This document shows, piece by piece, positions 32,672-42,280 of a DNA stretch of 64,000 nucleotides. Position 1 is the first letter of the stretch, and the number at the start of each line of letters is the position of its first letter. This DNA is from Marivirga arenosa. Lineage in GTDB: Bacteria > Bacteroidota > Bacteroidia > Cytophagales > Cyclobacteriaceae. The stretch spans positions 620,001 to 684,000 of the forward strand of contig NZ_CP129968.2 of assembly GCF_030503875.2 (NCBI RefSeq), written 5' to 3'. The position numbers and the translations under genes were made by a program. The notes beneath the pieces are model-generated. The model was not told the DNA's origin. It searched no databases and saw only the letters and a program-made list of their open reading frames with translations.

Positions 32672-34921
32672 ATGGCTTTTTTTTCCGGCTGGTCTTTTAA
32701 GAATTGTAAAAAACTAAGTTTTTTAATTGTTCTTATATTTTTTCGCCTTTCTATTCTCAGTTCTTTTGCATCAGCGCAATCGCTAGATTCGGCAAATTTC
32801 AAACTAAGTGATTCACTAATTTTCAATGATTTTGATGGTTCTAATTATAGAGCTAGCTCATATAATTATATGTCTGCAATTGATGAAGACGGGATAGTTT
32901 ATTTTGGAAATGAAAATGGATTATTAGAATTTGATGGTACACATTGGCAATTATATAAGACCCCAAGTTTCACGCCTATCACTTTTCTAAAAATAGTAGA
33001 AGATAAAATATATACATTCGGAAAAAATAAGTTCGGCTATTTTCAAAGAGATAAATCTGGATATATGAGCTATCATTCATTAAATGAAAGGATGCCAGAC
33101 AATAAGGAAATACCTTATATTTCTAATGTAGTTCAATTTGAGGGAGATACTTATTTTAGTACTGATAGTTCTCTCATAAAATGGGACGGGGAAGTATTGA
33201 ATAGACTGAATATGGGGGCTAATTTGACGATGTACGAATTTGAGGATAAAGTATTACTTTCCTTTGCAGGTGATAATGGCGGATTGGCTTTTTTAAAAAA
33301 TGATACAGCTTCTTTAATTAATTCTGATTTTAAATTTAGTAATGATTATGCCTGGGAGTTTTTAAGACAAAATGATAGCAACTGGCTTATTTTTACTTCC
33401 GAAAATGGTATCTATAATTTTAATCCTGATACATATGAAACCTCGGAGTTTCAGGGCGAAATAAATAATTTTTATAAAAAGGATAGTACCTTTCTTTATT
33501 CTGCCGAAAGAGTGTCTGATTCTCTTTTTATAACGTCCAGCTGGGATGATGGATTACAACTATTTAATGCAAATGGAGATATTATTAAAAGACTTGATGA
33601 TAAGTCTGGCATTTTGTGGAAATATAATACCCATTCAACATTAGATAATAGAGGAAACCTTTGGTTAAGTACTGGTTTTGGTGTGCAGTATCTCGAATTT
33701 TATAATCCCGATAAAAAATCGAATTTTAAACCAGAAGCTAAGGTTAGATTCATTAAAGCTGGCGATAGCTCATTATTTGTCCGAGATTCAAGCCATATTT
33801 TATCCGTTTCTGTTGATAAATCGAATTCATTAGACTTTTATTTTTCAGTGCCTGGATTATTCACCAAGGATTTGAAATTCTCCTATTATCTTGAAGATTT
33901 CGAAAAGGATTGGTCCGATTGGACAACCAATTCTCGAAAGGAATATACCAACTTACCAGGGGGAACCTATACCTTCCATTTAAGAGCTAAACACGCTACT
34001 CAGGAAAATATAGATATTAAACCCTTTAGTTTTAAATTAAAAATTCCAAAAGCTTGGTATGAATATCCAATCAGCTATGTTGCGGTTGGTGCTTTACTAG
34101 CCTTATTAATTTTTGGTTTAGTAAGATATAGAACACATCGCCTAAGCATCACAAATAAAAAATTAGAGCAACTTGTAAATGAACGTACATCTGAAATTGA
34201 ATCACAAAAAGAGCAACTTCGTGCCGCCAATGAAGAACTTAAAACTATTAATAATGAGTTAGATAATTTCGTTTATCGTTCTTCTCATGATTTAGTTGCC
34301 CCTTTGAAATCTTTGAGAGGACTTATTACAATAGCAGGCATGACCGATAATGTGGATGAAATAAGAGAATATTTCAGACTCATGAATATCAGTATTAATA
34401 AGCTGGAGGAATTTATTAGAAGCATTATGGATTTTTCAACTAATACTAAAAAGCCTCTTGAAATGAAGGAGATCAGCATGGATACTATTTTGGATAGTAT
34501 AGTAGAAGATTTGAAATTTTATGAAAATGCTGAGAAAGTTGAATTGATTAGAGCTTATGACTCTGATTTTAAAATCAAGACTGATGCAAAAAGACTAAAT
34601 ATTGTATTAAGCAACTTAGTTACCAATGCATTAAAATATCATGATTTCAAGCAGGATGATGCTCCATATATAAAAGTAACTGCTAAGAAGAAGGACAATA
34701 ACTACATCTTAGAAGTTGAGGATAATGGTTCTGGTATACCTAAAGAGCATCAAAGGAAAATATTTGATATGTTTTACAGAGCGCATGAGGGTATTGAAGG
34801 CTCTGGTTTAGGTTTATACATTGTAATGGATACTTTAAATGTTTTAAAAGGTAAAATCGACTTAAAATCTAAAACAAGAGTAGGAACCACCTTTAGAATT
34901 GTATTACCACTTATTGATTAG
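32672..34921 (+). CDS. Sensor histidine kinase with propeller-like sensor, Y_Y_Y domain and HisKA/HATPase
   Basis: From the ATG at 32672 the protein has 749 residues. A signal peptide or N-terminal helix precedes a periplasmic sensor with propeller-like blades (GIVYFGNENGLLEFDGTHWQLY and GNLWLSTGFGVQYL) and a Y_Y_Y domain (FEKDWSDWTTNSRKEYTNLPGGTYTF). A membrane helix (ISYVAVGALLALLIFGLV), a coiled coil and a HisKA domain follow, with the phospho-acceptor in RSSHDLVAPLKSL. The HATPase domain has NALKYHD, VEDNGSGIPKEH and GSGLGLYI. There is no receiver domain and no response regulator next to it. Its 3' end overlaps the convergent gene at 34911 by 11 nt. Confidence 0.9.
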   Translation: MAFFSGWSFKNCKKLSFLIVLIFFRLSILSSFASAQSLDSANFKLSDSLIFNDFDGSNYRASSYNYMSAIDEDGIVYFGNENGLLEFDGTHWQLYKTPSFTPITFLKIVEDKIYTFGKNKFGYFQRDKSGYMSYHSLNERMPDNKEIPYISNVVQFEGDTYFSTDSSLIKWDGEVLNRLNMGANLTMYEFEDKVLLSFAGDNGGLAFLKNDTASLINSDFKFSNDYAWEFLRQNDSNWLIFTSENGIYNFNPDTYETSEFQGEINNFYKKDSTFLYSAERVSDSLFITSSWDDGLQLFNANGDIIKRLDDKSGILWKYNTHSTLDNRGNLWLSTGFGVQYLEFYNPDKKSNFKPEAKVRFIKAGDSSLFVRDSSHILSVSVDKSNSLDFYFSVPGLFTKDLKFSYYLEDFEKDWSDWTTNSRKEYTNLPGGTYTFHLRAKHATQENIDIKPFSFKLKIPKAWYEYPISYVAVGALLALLIFGLVRYRTHRLSITNKKLEQLVNERTSEIESQKEQLRAANEELKTINNELDNFVYRSSHDLVAPLKSLRGLITIAGMTDNVDEIREYFRLMNISINKLEEFIRSIMDFSTNTKKPLEMKEISMDTILDSIVEDLKFYENAEKVELIRAYDSDFKIKTDAKRLNIVLSNLVTNALKYHDFKQDDAPYIKVTAKKKDNNYILEVEDNGSGIPKEHQRKIFDMFYRAHEGIEGSGLGLYIVMDTLNVLKGKIDLKSKTRVGTTFRIVLPLID

Positions 34922-36458
34922 ATTGACCGTCAATTTCTTCATCTAAATCAAGTAAATTTTTAAGATTAAAAATCACCTTGTCTAATTCTTTTGCGCATGT
35001 TTTAAGATGCTTAAGAACTGTTGGATCAATTTTCCCATCTTTTGACAACTCCATTACGTTTATTAAACCCAATACATTGGCAACCGGTGCTCTTAATTTA
35101 TGTGAGTTATAGTAGGTGAATTCTGCTATTTGCCTATTTCGTTCATTTAATTTTTTTGTCCTCTCTATTACCCGGCTTTCCAAAGTAGAATTTAACTTGT
35201 TCAATTCACTGTTTACTTTAGCAAGAGCCAATGATTTGGACGATAGTTTTTTCTGTTTATCTTCAATTTCTTCTTTCTGTTTCTTTAATAATATATGTGC
35301 CTCCCTTAATTGGTTTCGATTATTTCTTAAGTAGATGATCAAAATAATTGATACTATTAAGATTAGACTAATGAAAATAATCATTTGAGTTCTGAATTCA
35401 ATTTCATTCGCTAATTCAGCCTGCTCTAGGGCTAACCTATAGCTTTCATTTTCTTTTTCAGCCAAATTATATTGAATACTTAGTTCGTTGATTTCAGCTC
35501 TTGACTCTGCATTATAAATTGAGTCCTTAATTTTAAGATATTTATCAAAGTAATATACAAGCGAGTCTTTAGTACCAATTATTTCTTTTAAATCAATTTT
35601 TGTTTGATATATTCTTAAAAGAAGGTCTAATGTGTTAATAGTTAGAGCTTCCCTTTCAGCTATTTCTAAATATTGATTAGCCAGTTGAGATTTTCCTGTG
35701 ATAATGTATACATTAGCCAGTTCAATTTCACTCTCAATCATACCTCTTTTATAATCAGAATCTGCCCAATAAGTTCTACTTTTTTCCAAGTAATAAATTG
35801 ATGAATCAATGGAGTTAAGCTCCCTATTAATAATTCCTTTGTATAAATGAATAAATCCTAAAGTTCTACTTTTAGCATCAGGCTTATTTAGTACTCTATT
35901 TAAGTAATAGTTTGCGCTATCATAATTTTCTTTGAGCATAAATAACTGACCTAAATTGACCAGTATTAATTCAGGAGATAAAGAATCATTTTCTTTTACT
36001 TTATCTAAGGCTTCACTAATAAATTTAGCTGATTGAGAATAGTCTTTTTGTTTTTTGTAGGTCTCACCTATATTATTAAGCATTTTAATAACTTCGGTTG
36101 TGTTGTTTTGTGCTTCGAATAGTGAGAGTGCTTCAAAGTAAGCTTTTAATGCGGCATCATAAATTCCTTGAAGCCAATAAAAAGCTGCTTTTCTTTTTAG
36201 AGTGTAAGCTAAGGCTTTTTTATCATCACTATTTCTTAATTGAGACTCTAAATTATTGATTAAGTAAAGAGCTTCAGAGGGTGAGCTTTGATATAAATCA
36301 TTAATTTCATCAAGATATAAGTCTATACTATCGCCTGTTTCATAAGCGATTAGATTTATATCATTTTCTTCATAGCTATTATTTTGTAAAGCCTTTAGAT
36401 CAGTTACAAACAATAGAGGGAATAAAGCTAATAATACGTATTTATAATGATGCTTCAT
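34911..36458 (-). CDS. TPR sensor protein ending in a lone HisKA-like (DHp) helix pair, no ATPase domain
   Basis: This 515-residue protein has a signal peptide (cut near ALQ), then about six TPR-like repeats (about 60-330; FSQSAKFISEALDKV-type helices, NLGQLFMLKENYDSANYYLNRVL). A membrane helix (MIIFISLILIVSIILIIYL) and a long coiled coil (about 385-440) follow. It ends with YYNSHKLRAPVANVLGLINVM, which aligns with a histidine-kinase H box with His in NSHKLRAP. The protein stops about 60 residues later, so the catalytic ATPase domain is absent. Such short forms recur in Bacteroidota. It could be a phosphotransfer or dimerisation partner of the kinase encoded tail to tail with it, which is inference. 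Confidence 0.82.
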   Translation of the reverse strand: MKHHYKYVLLALFPLLFVTDLKALQNNSYEENDINLIAYETGDSIDLYLDEINDLYQSSPSEALYLINNLESQLRNSDDKKALAYTLKRKAAFYWLQGIYDAALKAYFEALSLFEAQNNTTEVIKMLNNIGETYKKQKDYSQSAKFISEALDKVKENDSLSPELILVNLGQLFMLKENYDSANYYLNRVLNKPDAKSRTLGFIHLYKGIINRELNSIDSSIYYLEKSRTYWADSDYKRGMIESEIELANVYIITGKSQLANQYLEIAEREALTINTLDLLLRIYQTKIDLKEIIGTKDSLVYYFDKYLKIKDSIYNAESRAEINELSIQYNLAEKENESYRLALEQAELANEIEFRTQMIIFISLILIVSIILIIYLRNNRNQLREAHILLKKQKEEIEDKQKKLSSKSLALAKVNSELNKLNSTLESRVIERTKKLNERNRQIAEFTYYNSHKLRAPVANVLGLINVMELSKDGKIDPTVLKHLKTCAKELDKVIFNLKNLLDLDEEIDGQSNQ

Positions 36459-36515
36459 ATTCGAAAAACATCATTAATATAGTTAAAATTATTACGTATT
36501 TTATCCTAAACCAGA

Positions 36516-37544
36516 CTAATTTTTTAAAACTAAGTCCTTTAAGGTTAGTACCCAATCCTTGTCATCGTTAAGGCTTTCAACCAAATCCCATCTTTCCCCA
36601 CCAGCTTCTTCAAATTCTTCTTTAAATTCTTCACCTACTTCAATGGTAGTTTCTAAGCAATCAGCCACGAATGCAGGTGAGTAAGCTAAAACCGATTTTT
36701 TACCTTCTTTAGCAAGATCTTTCAAAACATCATCGGTGTAAGGCTTAATCCAAGGATCATTCCCCAATCGACTTTGGAAGGTTACAGTATAATCATCTTC
36801 TGATAAATTCAATTCTTTTGCGATCAATCTTGAGGTTTGAAAACACTGAGCTCTATAACAGAATCGGTTTTTATCATGATAAGCATTACAGCAGCTGCCT
36901 AATTTACAATAATTATCAACAGAGCCTTTCCTGATTTGTCTCTCAGGCAATCCATGGTAACTGAATATAACATGGTCATATTGATGTTTATCAAGATGTC
37001 TTTTTCCAATTTTAGCGAAGGTTTTATAGAAACCAGGTTCTTCCACAAAAGTACTTATGAAATTGATTTGAGGGATGATTTGCCATTTTTGTACTATTTC
37101 CATCACCTTATCGTGAACAGAACCACTCGTTGCAGATGCATATTGAGGGAATAATGGTATTACAATAATTTTGGCTACTTTTTGATTCCTTAATTCCTCC
37201 AAAGCACTTTTAATACTTGGGGATTGATATCGCATTCCTAATGCCACTACATAATTATCGTCTAATTCTTCTTGAAGCATTTTAGCAACATCTTCGCCAT
37301 AAAATTTCAATGGAGATCCTCTTTCAACCCAGAGCTTTCTATATTCTTTAGCCGATTTTGGCGCTCTGAAAGGTGCAATAATCAGATTTACTAGCATCCA
37401 TCTGAATATAAAAGGGAAATCAATCACCCTTTTATCCATTAAAAATTCTCTTAAATATTTCCTTACATCTCCTGTTTTGGTAGAATCTGGCGTACCCAAA
37501 TTAACTAACAAAACTCCTGTTTTGCCTTGATTTGCTTTGTTCAT
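36516..37544 (-). CDS. hemH: Ferrochelatase
   Basis: This 342-residue enzyme inserts Fe2+ into protoporphyrin IX in the last step of protoheme synthesis. The family marks are GVLLVNLGTPDSTKTGDVRKYLREFLMDKRVID at the N-terminus, the FSYHGLPERQI motif with the conserved catalytic His (about 195), and later TFQSRLGNDPWIKPYTDDV and AYSPAFVADCLETTIEVGEEF with the conserved Glu pair. Four Cys cluster in CKLGSCCNAYHDKNRFCYRAQC, hinting at a bound metal cluster as in some bacterial ferrochelatases. It is a single gene with no other heme gene nearby. Confidence 0.96.
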   Translation of the reverse strand: MNKANQGKTGVLLVNLGTPDSTKTGDVRKYLREFLMDKRVIDFPFIFRWMLVNLIIAPFRAPKSAKEYRKLWVERGSPLKFYGEDVAKMLQEELDDNYVVALGMRYQSPSIKSALEELRNQKVAKIIVIPLFPQYASATSGSVHDKVMEIVQKWQIIPQINFISTFVEEPGFYKTFAKIGKRHLDKHQYDHVIFSYHGLPERQIRKGSVDNYCKLGSCCNAYHDKNRFCYRAQCFQTSRLIAKELNLSEDDYTVTFQSRLGNDPWIKPYTDDVLKDLAKEGKKSVLAYSPAFVADCLETTIEVGEEFKEEFEEAGGERWDLVESLNDDKDWVLTLKDLVLKN

Positions 37545-37610
37545 ATTGCGGTTAATAACCTAAATGGAAATTATATGTTTCCTGAAATTTCAGTTTTTTG
37601 ACTGGAAATA

Positions 37611-39836
37611 TTAAAGTCCTAAATCTTTCTTTTGTTTTTCTAAAGAAGCTTTTAATTCTTGCTCTGTCTTCTTAAGCTTATTTAACAAAGTGTTTCTAAG
37701 TTCTTCTTGATATGATTTTAGGTCTTCGATATTTCTATTTTCAGATTTTTCAATATCTGAATTGATATTTTCAAGTTGCTTTAGTAGCTCTTCTTTTTCT
37801 TTTATGAGTTCATTCGATTTCTCAACAATATCGGTGACATCTACAATAAATTTAAAAACTTTTACGGGTTCACCATTCGTGTTTCTTACATCTGAATATG
37901 CTCCTTTAAGATATTTCTTTTTGCCTGTTTTTGTATATCGTTCAAAAACCCCAGTAACTAATTTTCCATTTGAAATATCCTCTCTAAACTTTTTATACTC
38001 TTCACTTTTAGCATATTCAGGACTAACGAAAATTTGATGGTGTTTACCCTCTAATTCATCCATTTCGTATTCCATCAAGTTTAGGAATGTTCTATCAGCT
38101 GAAACGATATGTCCCGAAGGTTTGAATTCAATAAATGCCAACCCACTTTTCTCAATAGACTGCATCCTTTCATTACTTTCGCCTTGAGAACGCTCCATTT
38201 CCTCCTGAGTGGCTTGAAGCTCTTCCATATTTTGGCGCATCTCCTCTTCTTGAGATCGCATCTGTTCAGTCATTTCTTGAGACTCAGCCAATAATTTATT
38301 GGTTCGCTCATTAATTTTTACTGATTGTACAGATGATGCAATATTTTCACCCACATCTTCAATGAATTTTCTTTCGTTTTCATTGAATTCCGTAAATGTT
38401 CCTAATTCAATAACTCCATATACTTTTTCATTGGCAATTAATGGAACTATGAAAATACTTTTAGGAGTAGCGTTGCCAAGCCCAGAAGTAATATTAATAT
38501 AATCCTTAGGCAGCTCTTTTAAGTAAATTGATTGTTTCTCTAAATATACTTGTCCTACAAGTCCTTGACCTGGTTCTATGGTTTTCTCTAAGAATTTTTT
38601 TCTATCATATGCATAAGTGGCAGTAAGCTGAAGCCTAGGATTATCTTCATCACTATCATCTACAATAAAAATGCTTCCTTGGTTAGCTTCTAGGTAATTT
38701 ACCATAAATGTGATAACATGATCACTTAATTCACTAATATTATTGTTGAATTTCCTTAAGATATCACCAAATTCAGCAGTGCCTTTATTGGTCCAGTTTC
38801 TAACTCTTGCTTCTTCAGATACATTCTTCAAGCTTTCTCTCATTTCAGCTAAAGATGTGCCTATATCGCCTTTATTATTAAAAACTGATATGTTACTATC
38901 AAAACTACCTTTGCCTACTTCTAAAGCAAAGTTTTTCACATTTGATAAGTTTTCCGATAATATGTGAATTTCTTCTAAGATAATATCAAGCTCATCATTG
39001 GTGTGTGCTTTCGTTTCAGGAATATTACCTTCACTGAGAATCTTCACTTCACTTTGAAGCGCATCAATACTGTTTTTAATTTGGTTTCTAGCGTATCTGA
39101 AAAGTATCAAACACAGAATAATGGATATTAATACTATAATCAATTCAGAAATTAAAAATCTATCTCTAGCAGAATAAATTTCATCAGCAATATCTAAAGC
39201 TTCTTGCTCTAAATTAACATAGAGCTGACTGGAAAGATCATCGAATTCATCGCTTAAAGGCTTTACATTTTCAGAAAACAATTGAGCATTCTGATTTCCT
39301 TCTGAACTTTGATTACTTAATTCACCATCTATCCAAGTTTGAAGGTCATTGGTTCCATAAATAGTATCACCTGCTAAGTTAGGATAGTCACTTATATAAA
39401 TATTGGTGGTGCCAGAACTAAAGCTTGCATTATTAATAGCTTCTTCTTGCTTGTTTTTTATTCGGTTAGCTAATCGGTTTATTTTTTCATAGAGAATAAT
39501 ATTTTCGGGGTTTGACCAATTTGTTACTAAAGAATCTAAGCTATCTTTCGCTGCTTTAACTTCTTTATTCCATATTTTATTGAGCTCTTGTTTGGTGGTT
39601 TCACTCCCGCTTAATAAGTAATTTTGAAATGAAATATTAGAATTGCGGATTCCGCTCTTATAGGCATCAACATATAATCTTGAAGGTTGCTTATTCTCTA
39701 GAACATCAGTTCCTTTTTCTAAAATTCCGGAAATTTGTGAAAGCGTAATTAAAACAACAATTACAATAAGTAAGGCCATGCTACCATAGCCAATAATCAT
39801 TTTACTTTTGATGGAATTGAAATTTATTTTCTTCAT
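37611..39836 (-). CDS. Membrane sensor with 4-helix-bundle, HAMP-like, GAF and PAS domains, no output domain
   Basis: This 741-residue protein has a first membrane helix (MIIGYGSMALLIVIVVLITLS), a periplasmic helical-bundle sensor (about 40-215), a second helix (LIIVLISIILCLILF) and a HAMP-like coiled segment (about 245-310). A GAF domain follows (about 355-500; NYLEANQGSIFIVDDSDEDNPRLQL and PGQGLVGQVYLEKQSIYL). After a long coiled coil comes a PAS domain (about 555-670; FIEFKPSGHIVSADRTFLNLMEY), and a C-terminal coiled coil. There is no kinase, cyclase, EAL or MCP signalling tip. It probably passes signals by protein contact, as similar Bacteroidota proteins do. Confidence 0.83.
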   Translation of the reverse strand: MKKINFNSIKSKMIIGYGSMALLIVIVVLITLSQISGILEKGTDVLENKQPSRLYVDAYKSGIRNSNISFQNYLLSGSETTKQELNKIWNKEVKAAKDSLDSLVTNWSNPENIILYEKINRLANRIKNKQEEAINNASFSSGTTNIYISDYPNLAGDTIYGTNDLQTWIDGELSNQSSEGNQNAQLFSENVKPLSDEFDDLSSQLYVNLEQEALDIADEIYSARDRFLISELIIVLISIILCLILFRYARNQIKNSIDALQSEVKILSEGNIPETKAHTNDELDIILEEIHILSENLSNVKNFALEVGKGSFDSNISVFNNKGDIGTSLAEMRESLKNVSEEARVRNWTNKGTAEFGDILRKFNNNISELSDHVITFMVNYLEANQGSIFIVDDSDEDNPRLQLTATYAYDRKKFLEKTIEPGQGLVGQVYLEKQSIYLKELPKDYINITSGLGNATPKSIFIVPLIANEKVYGVIELGTFTEFNENERKFIEDVGENIASSVQSVKINERTNKLLAESQEMTEQMRSQEEEMRQNMEELQATQEEMERSQGESNERMQSIEKSGLAFIEFKPSGHIVSADRTFLNLMEYEMDELEGKHHQIFVSPEYAKSEEYKKFREDISNGKLVTGVFERYTKTGKKKYLKGAYSDVRNTNGEPVKVFKFIVDVTDIVEKSNELIKEKEELLKQLENINSDIEKSENRNIEDLKSYQEELRNTLLNKLKKTEQELKASLEKQKKDLGL

Positions 39837-39949
39837 GGGAATGCGCTCAATTTTCAGAAGGTCAATTTATCCTTTCTAAAGCTAATTAAAAAGCTTCAAA
39901 CATAAATTTTGAGCAATTGGTTAGCATCACATATAAAATTCAATACTAA

Positions 39950-41377
39950 ATGGCTAAAAAGTATCAAAAATCATTAATCTGGTTCAGGAGAAACTTAAGA
40001 CTTGCCGATAATGAAGCTTTATCGGAGGGAATTAATAATTCGGACAATTATCTTCTGCTTTACATATTTGACGAAAAAGAATGGCAGAATAATCCTTTAA
40101 ACAGTAGAAGATCTTCCGATATCAAACTTAATTTTCAATGGGAAGCAGTTAATAATTTAGCTCAAAATATAAAATCAAAAGGCGGTGAAATTCTGATTCA
40201 AAAAGGAAAGCCTGAAGAAATAATCAAAAGGCTTTTTGAGGAGCATGACTTTGATGCACTTTTTGCTCCAAAAGAATCTGGAACAGAAGAAAAACAAGTA
40301 GAAAGTACTATTGAGGATCTGTTTTTAAAGCAAAAGGCAGTAGTCAATTTTTATGCTCAATCTACTCTTTTTCATGAAGAAGATATTCCATGGCCGATTG
40401 GTAAACTGCCAGATATTTTTACTCAGTTTAGAAAAGAAAACGAAAAGCAAACCAAAGTAAGGGAGCTATTTGAAACACCAGAAGATTTTAAAAGCTCTAT
40501 CCAAGTTGAAGTGGATTTTAATTTTGAAGAATTAGAGATTAATCCAGTTCAATTTAATTTAAAGTCTGCTCTTGATTTTAAAGGCGGAGAAGACCAAGGA
40601 TGGGAAAGACTTCAACAATATTTCTGGCAAAATGACCAATTAAAAGAATATAAACACACCAGGAATGGACTAATTGGAGAGAGTTACTCATCAAAATTTT
40701 CCCCATGGTTGGCTTTAGGGTGCATTTCTCCAAGATCAATATATTTTGAGGTTAAACGCTATGAGAAGGAGCGGAAGAAAAACCAATCTACTTACTGGCT
40801 AGTATTTGAATTAATCTGGCGAGATTATTTCCATTTTGTATTGAAAAAGTTTGGGGATGACTTATTTAAGAAAGGTGGAATTAAAAAACTAGACTCCAAA
40901 TGGAAATGGGATTTGGAACTTTTCAATAAATGGAAAAATGGTGAAACGGGTGTTCCTTTTATTGATGCTAATATGCGAGAACTTAATGCATCAGGTTTTA
41001 TGAGCAATAGAGGAAGACAGATTGTGGCCAGTTTCTTAGTGAAAGATTTGGGCTTAGACTGGCGAATGGGGGCATGGTTTTTCGAGCATCAACTAATTGA
41101 TTATGATGTTGCAAGTAATTGGGGTAATTGGGCCTATGTTGCAGGAGTAGGAAACGACCCTCGAGAAAATCGATATTTCAATATATTAAGTCAGGCAAAA
41201 AAATATGATGCTAAAGGCGAATATATTAGACATTGGATTCCTGAATTAAACCAGATTGAAGGCTTTAATATCCATAAACCATCATTACTAAAAGAGGAGG
41301 AAATGATAGGTGAGGGTCTTGATATTCCCGAAATTTATATGAAACCAATAGTAGATATGAGGAAATGGGAGTATTAA
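39950..41377 (+). CDS. DASH-family cryptochrome
   Basis: This 475-residue flavoprotein of the photolyase/cryptochrome family has an N-terminal photolyase domain (about 1-130; SLIWFRRNLRLADNEAL) and a C-terminal FAD domain (about 200-475). In the FAD domain GESYSSKFSPWLALGCISPRSIY, LIWRDYFHF, NANMRELNASGFMSNRGRQ-like text and GNWAYVAGVGNDPRENRYFN are visible. The last block, with NWAYVAGVGND, and the RHWIPEL end are diagnostic of Cry-DASH. These proteins bind FAD and often MTHF and repair pyrimidine dimers in single-stranded DNA. It stands alone between a sensor gene and tpiA with no carotenoid or anti-sigma genes nearby. Confidence 0.93.
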   Translation: MAKKYQKSLIWFRRNLRLADNEALSEGINNSDNYLLLYIFDEKEWQNNPLNSRRSSDIKLNFQWEAVNNLAQNIKSKGGEILIQKGKPEEIIKRLFEEHDFDALFAPKESGTEEKQVESTIEDLFLKQKAVVNFYAQSTLFHEEDIPWPIGKLPDIFTQFRKENEKQTKVRELFETPEDFKSSIQVEVDFNFEELEINPVQFNLKSALDFKGGEDQGWERLQQYFWQNDQLKEYKHTRNGLIGESYSSKFSPWLALGCISPRSIYFEVKRYEKERKKNQSTYWLVFELIWRDYFHFVLKKFGDDLFKKGGIKKLDSKWKWDLELFNKWKNGETGVPFIDANMRELNASGFMSNRGRQIVASFLVKDLGLDWRMGAWFFEHQLIDYDVASNWGNWAYVAGVGNDPRENRYFNILSQAKKYDAKGEYIRHWIPELNQIEGFNIHKPSLLKEEEMIGEGLDIPEIYMKPIVDMRKWEY

Positions 41378-41453
41378 ATATTTTAACTTGATCCTATTTA
41401 TTACCTAACTGCTACTTAAACTGCTATCGCTTAGCTTTATGCTTAAAACTTCT

Positions 41454-41461
41454 TATTTTTG
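41454..41461 (+). promoter_or_regulatory. Candidate -7 element upstream of tpiA
   Basis: TATTTTTG fits TAnnTTTG and lies 33 nt before the tpiA ATG. No clean TTTG is seen 19 nt upstream, so the call rests on one box. Confidence 0.4.
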
Positions 41462-41493
41462 TTTTTTAGCTGAACCAAAATAATCAGAACAAA

Positions 41494-42255
41494 ATGAGAC
41501 AAAAAATAGTAGCAGGAAACTGGAAAATGAATAAGACTTTATCAGAAGCTCAATCTTTAACTTCTGAAATTGCAAATATGGTTGAAGATGAAGCTCCATC
41601 TGATGTAAAAGTTATTATTGCACCGCCATTTCCATTTATATATGCTGTTCAAAACTTAATTCCTGAAATGGGTAAAATAGTTTTAGCAGGTCAAAATTGT
41701 CATCAAGAAGATTCAGGTGCATTTACTGGAGAAGTTTCAGCTCCAATGTTAAAATCTTTGGGTGCTCAATATGTTATTTTGGGTCACAGCGAAAGAAGAG
41801 AACAATTCTCTGAAACAGATGAAGAACTAGCTCAGAAAACTAATAATGCCCTTAAAAATGATTTAAAAGTTATTTTTTGTTGTGGGGAGCCTTTGGATAT
41901 CAGAGAAGCTGATACTCAGAATGACTATGTTACAAAGCAACTAACCAATAGCTTATTTCATCTTTCAGAAGAGCAATTTAAAAATATTGTAATTGCTTAT
42001 GAACCCATTTGGGCAATTGGGACTGGCAAAACAGCATCATCAGAGCAAGCTCAGAATATGCATAGAACTATCAGAGACCATATTGCATCAAAATTTGGAC
42101 AAGCTTTAGCAGACGAGACTTCAATTTTATATGGTGGCAGTTGTAAGCCAGATAATGCTCAAGAATTATTCTCTCAAGCCGATGTTGATGGAGGATTGAT
42201 TGGCGGAGCATCTCTAAAATCAAGAGACTTTACAGATATTATTAAATCATTTTAA
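41494..42255 (+). CDS. tpiA: Triosephosphate isomerase
   Basis: This 253-residue glycolytic enzyme interconverts dihydroxyacetone phosphate and glyceraldehyde 3-phosphate. The start MRQKIVAGNWKMNKT holds the Asn/Lys pair of the active site, ILGHSERREQF holds the electrophile His, VIAYEPIWAIGTGKTAS is the catalytic Glu loop (loop 6), and LYGGSCKPDN/GGLIGGASL form the phosphate-binding end. Its length is normal for the family. It is followed by prmA after 25 nt and the 1604-residue gene, in an apparent three-gene operon. Confidence 0.98.
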   Translation: MRQKIVAGNWKMNKTLSEAQSLTSEIANMVEDEAPSDVKVIIAPPFPFIYAVQNLIPEMGKIVLAGQNCHQEDSGAFTGEVSAPMLKSLGAQYVILGHSERREQFSETDEELAQKTNNALKNDLKVIFCCGEPLDIREADTQNDYVTKQLTNSLFHLSEEQFKNIVIAYEPIWAIGTGKTASSEQAQNMHRTIRDHIASKFGQALADETSILYGGSCKPDNAQELFSQADVDGGLIGGASLKSRDFTDIIKSF

Positions 42256-42280
42256 GAATTAATACAGGCCATAATATTAA

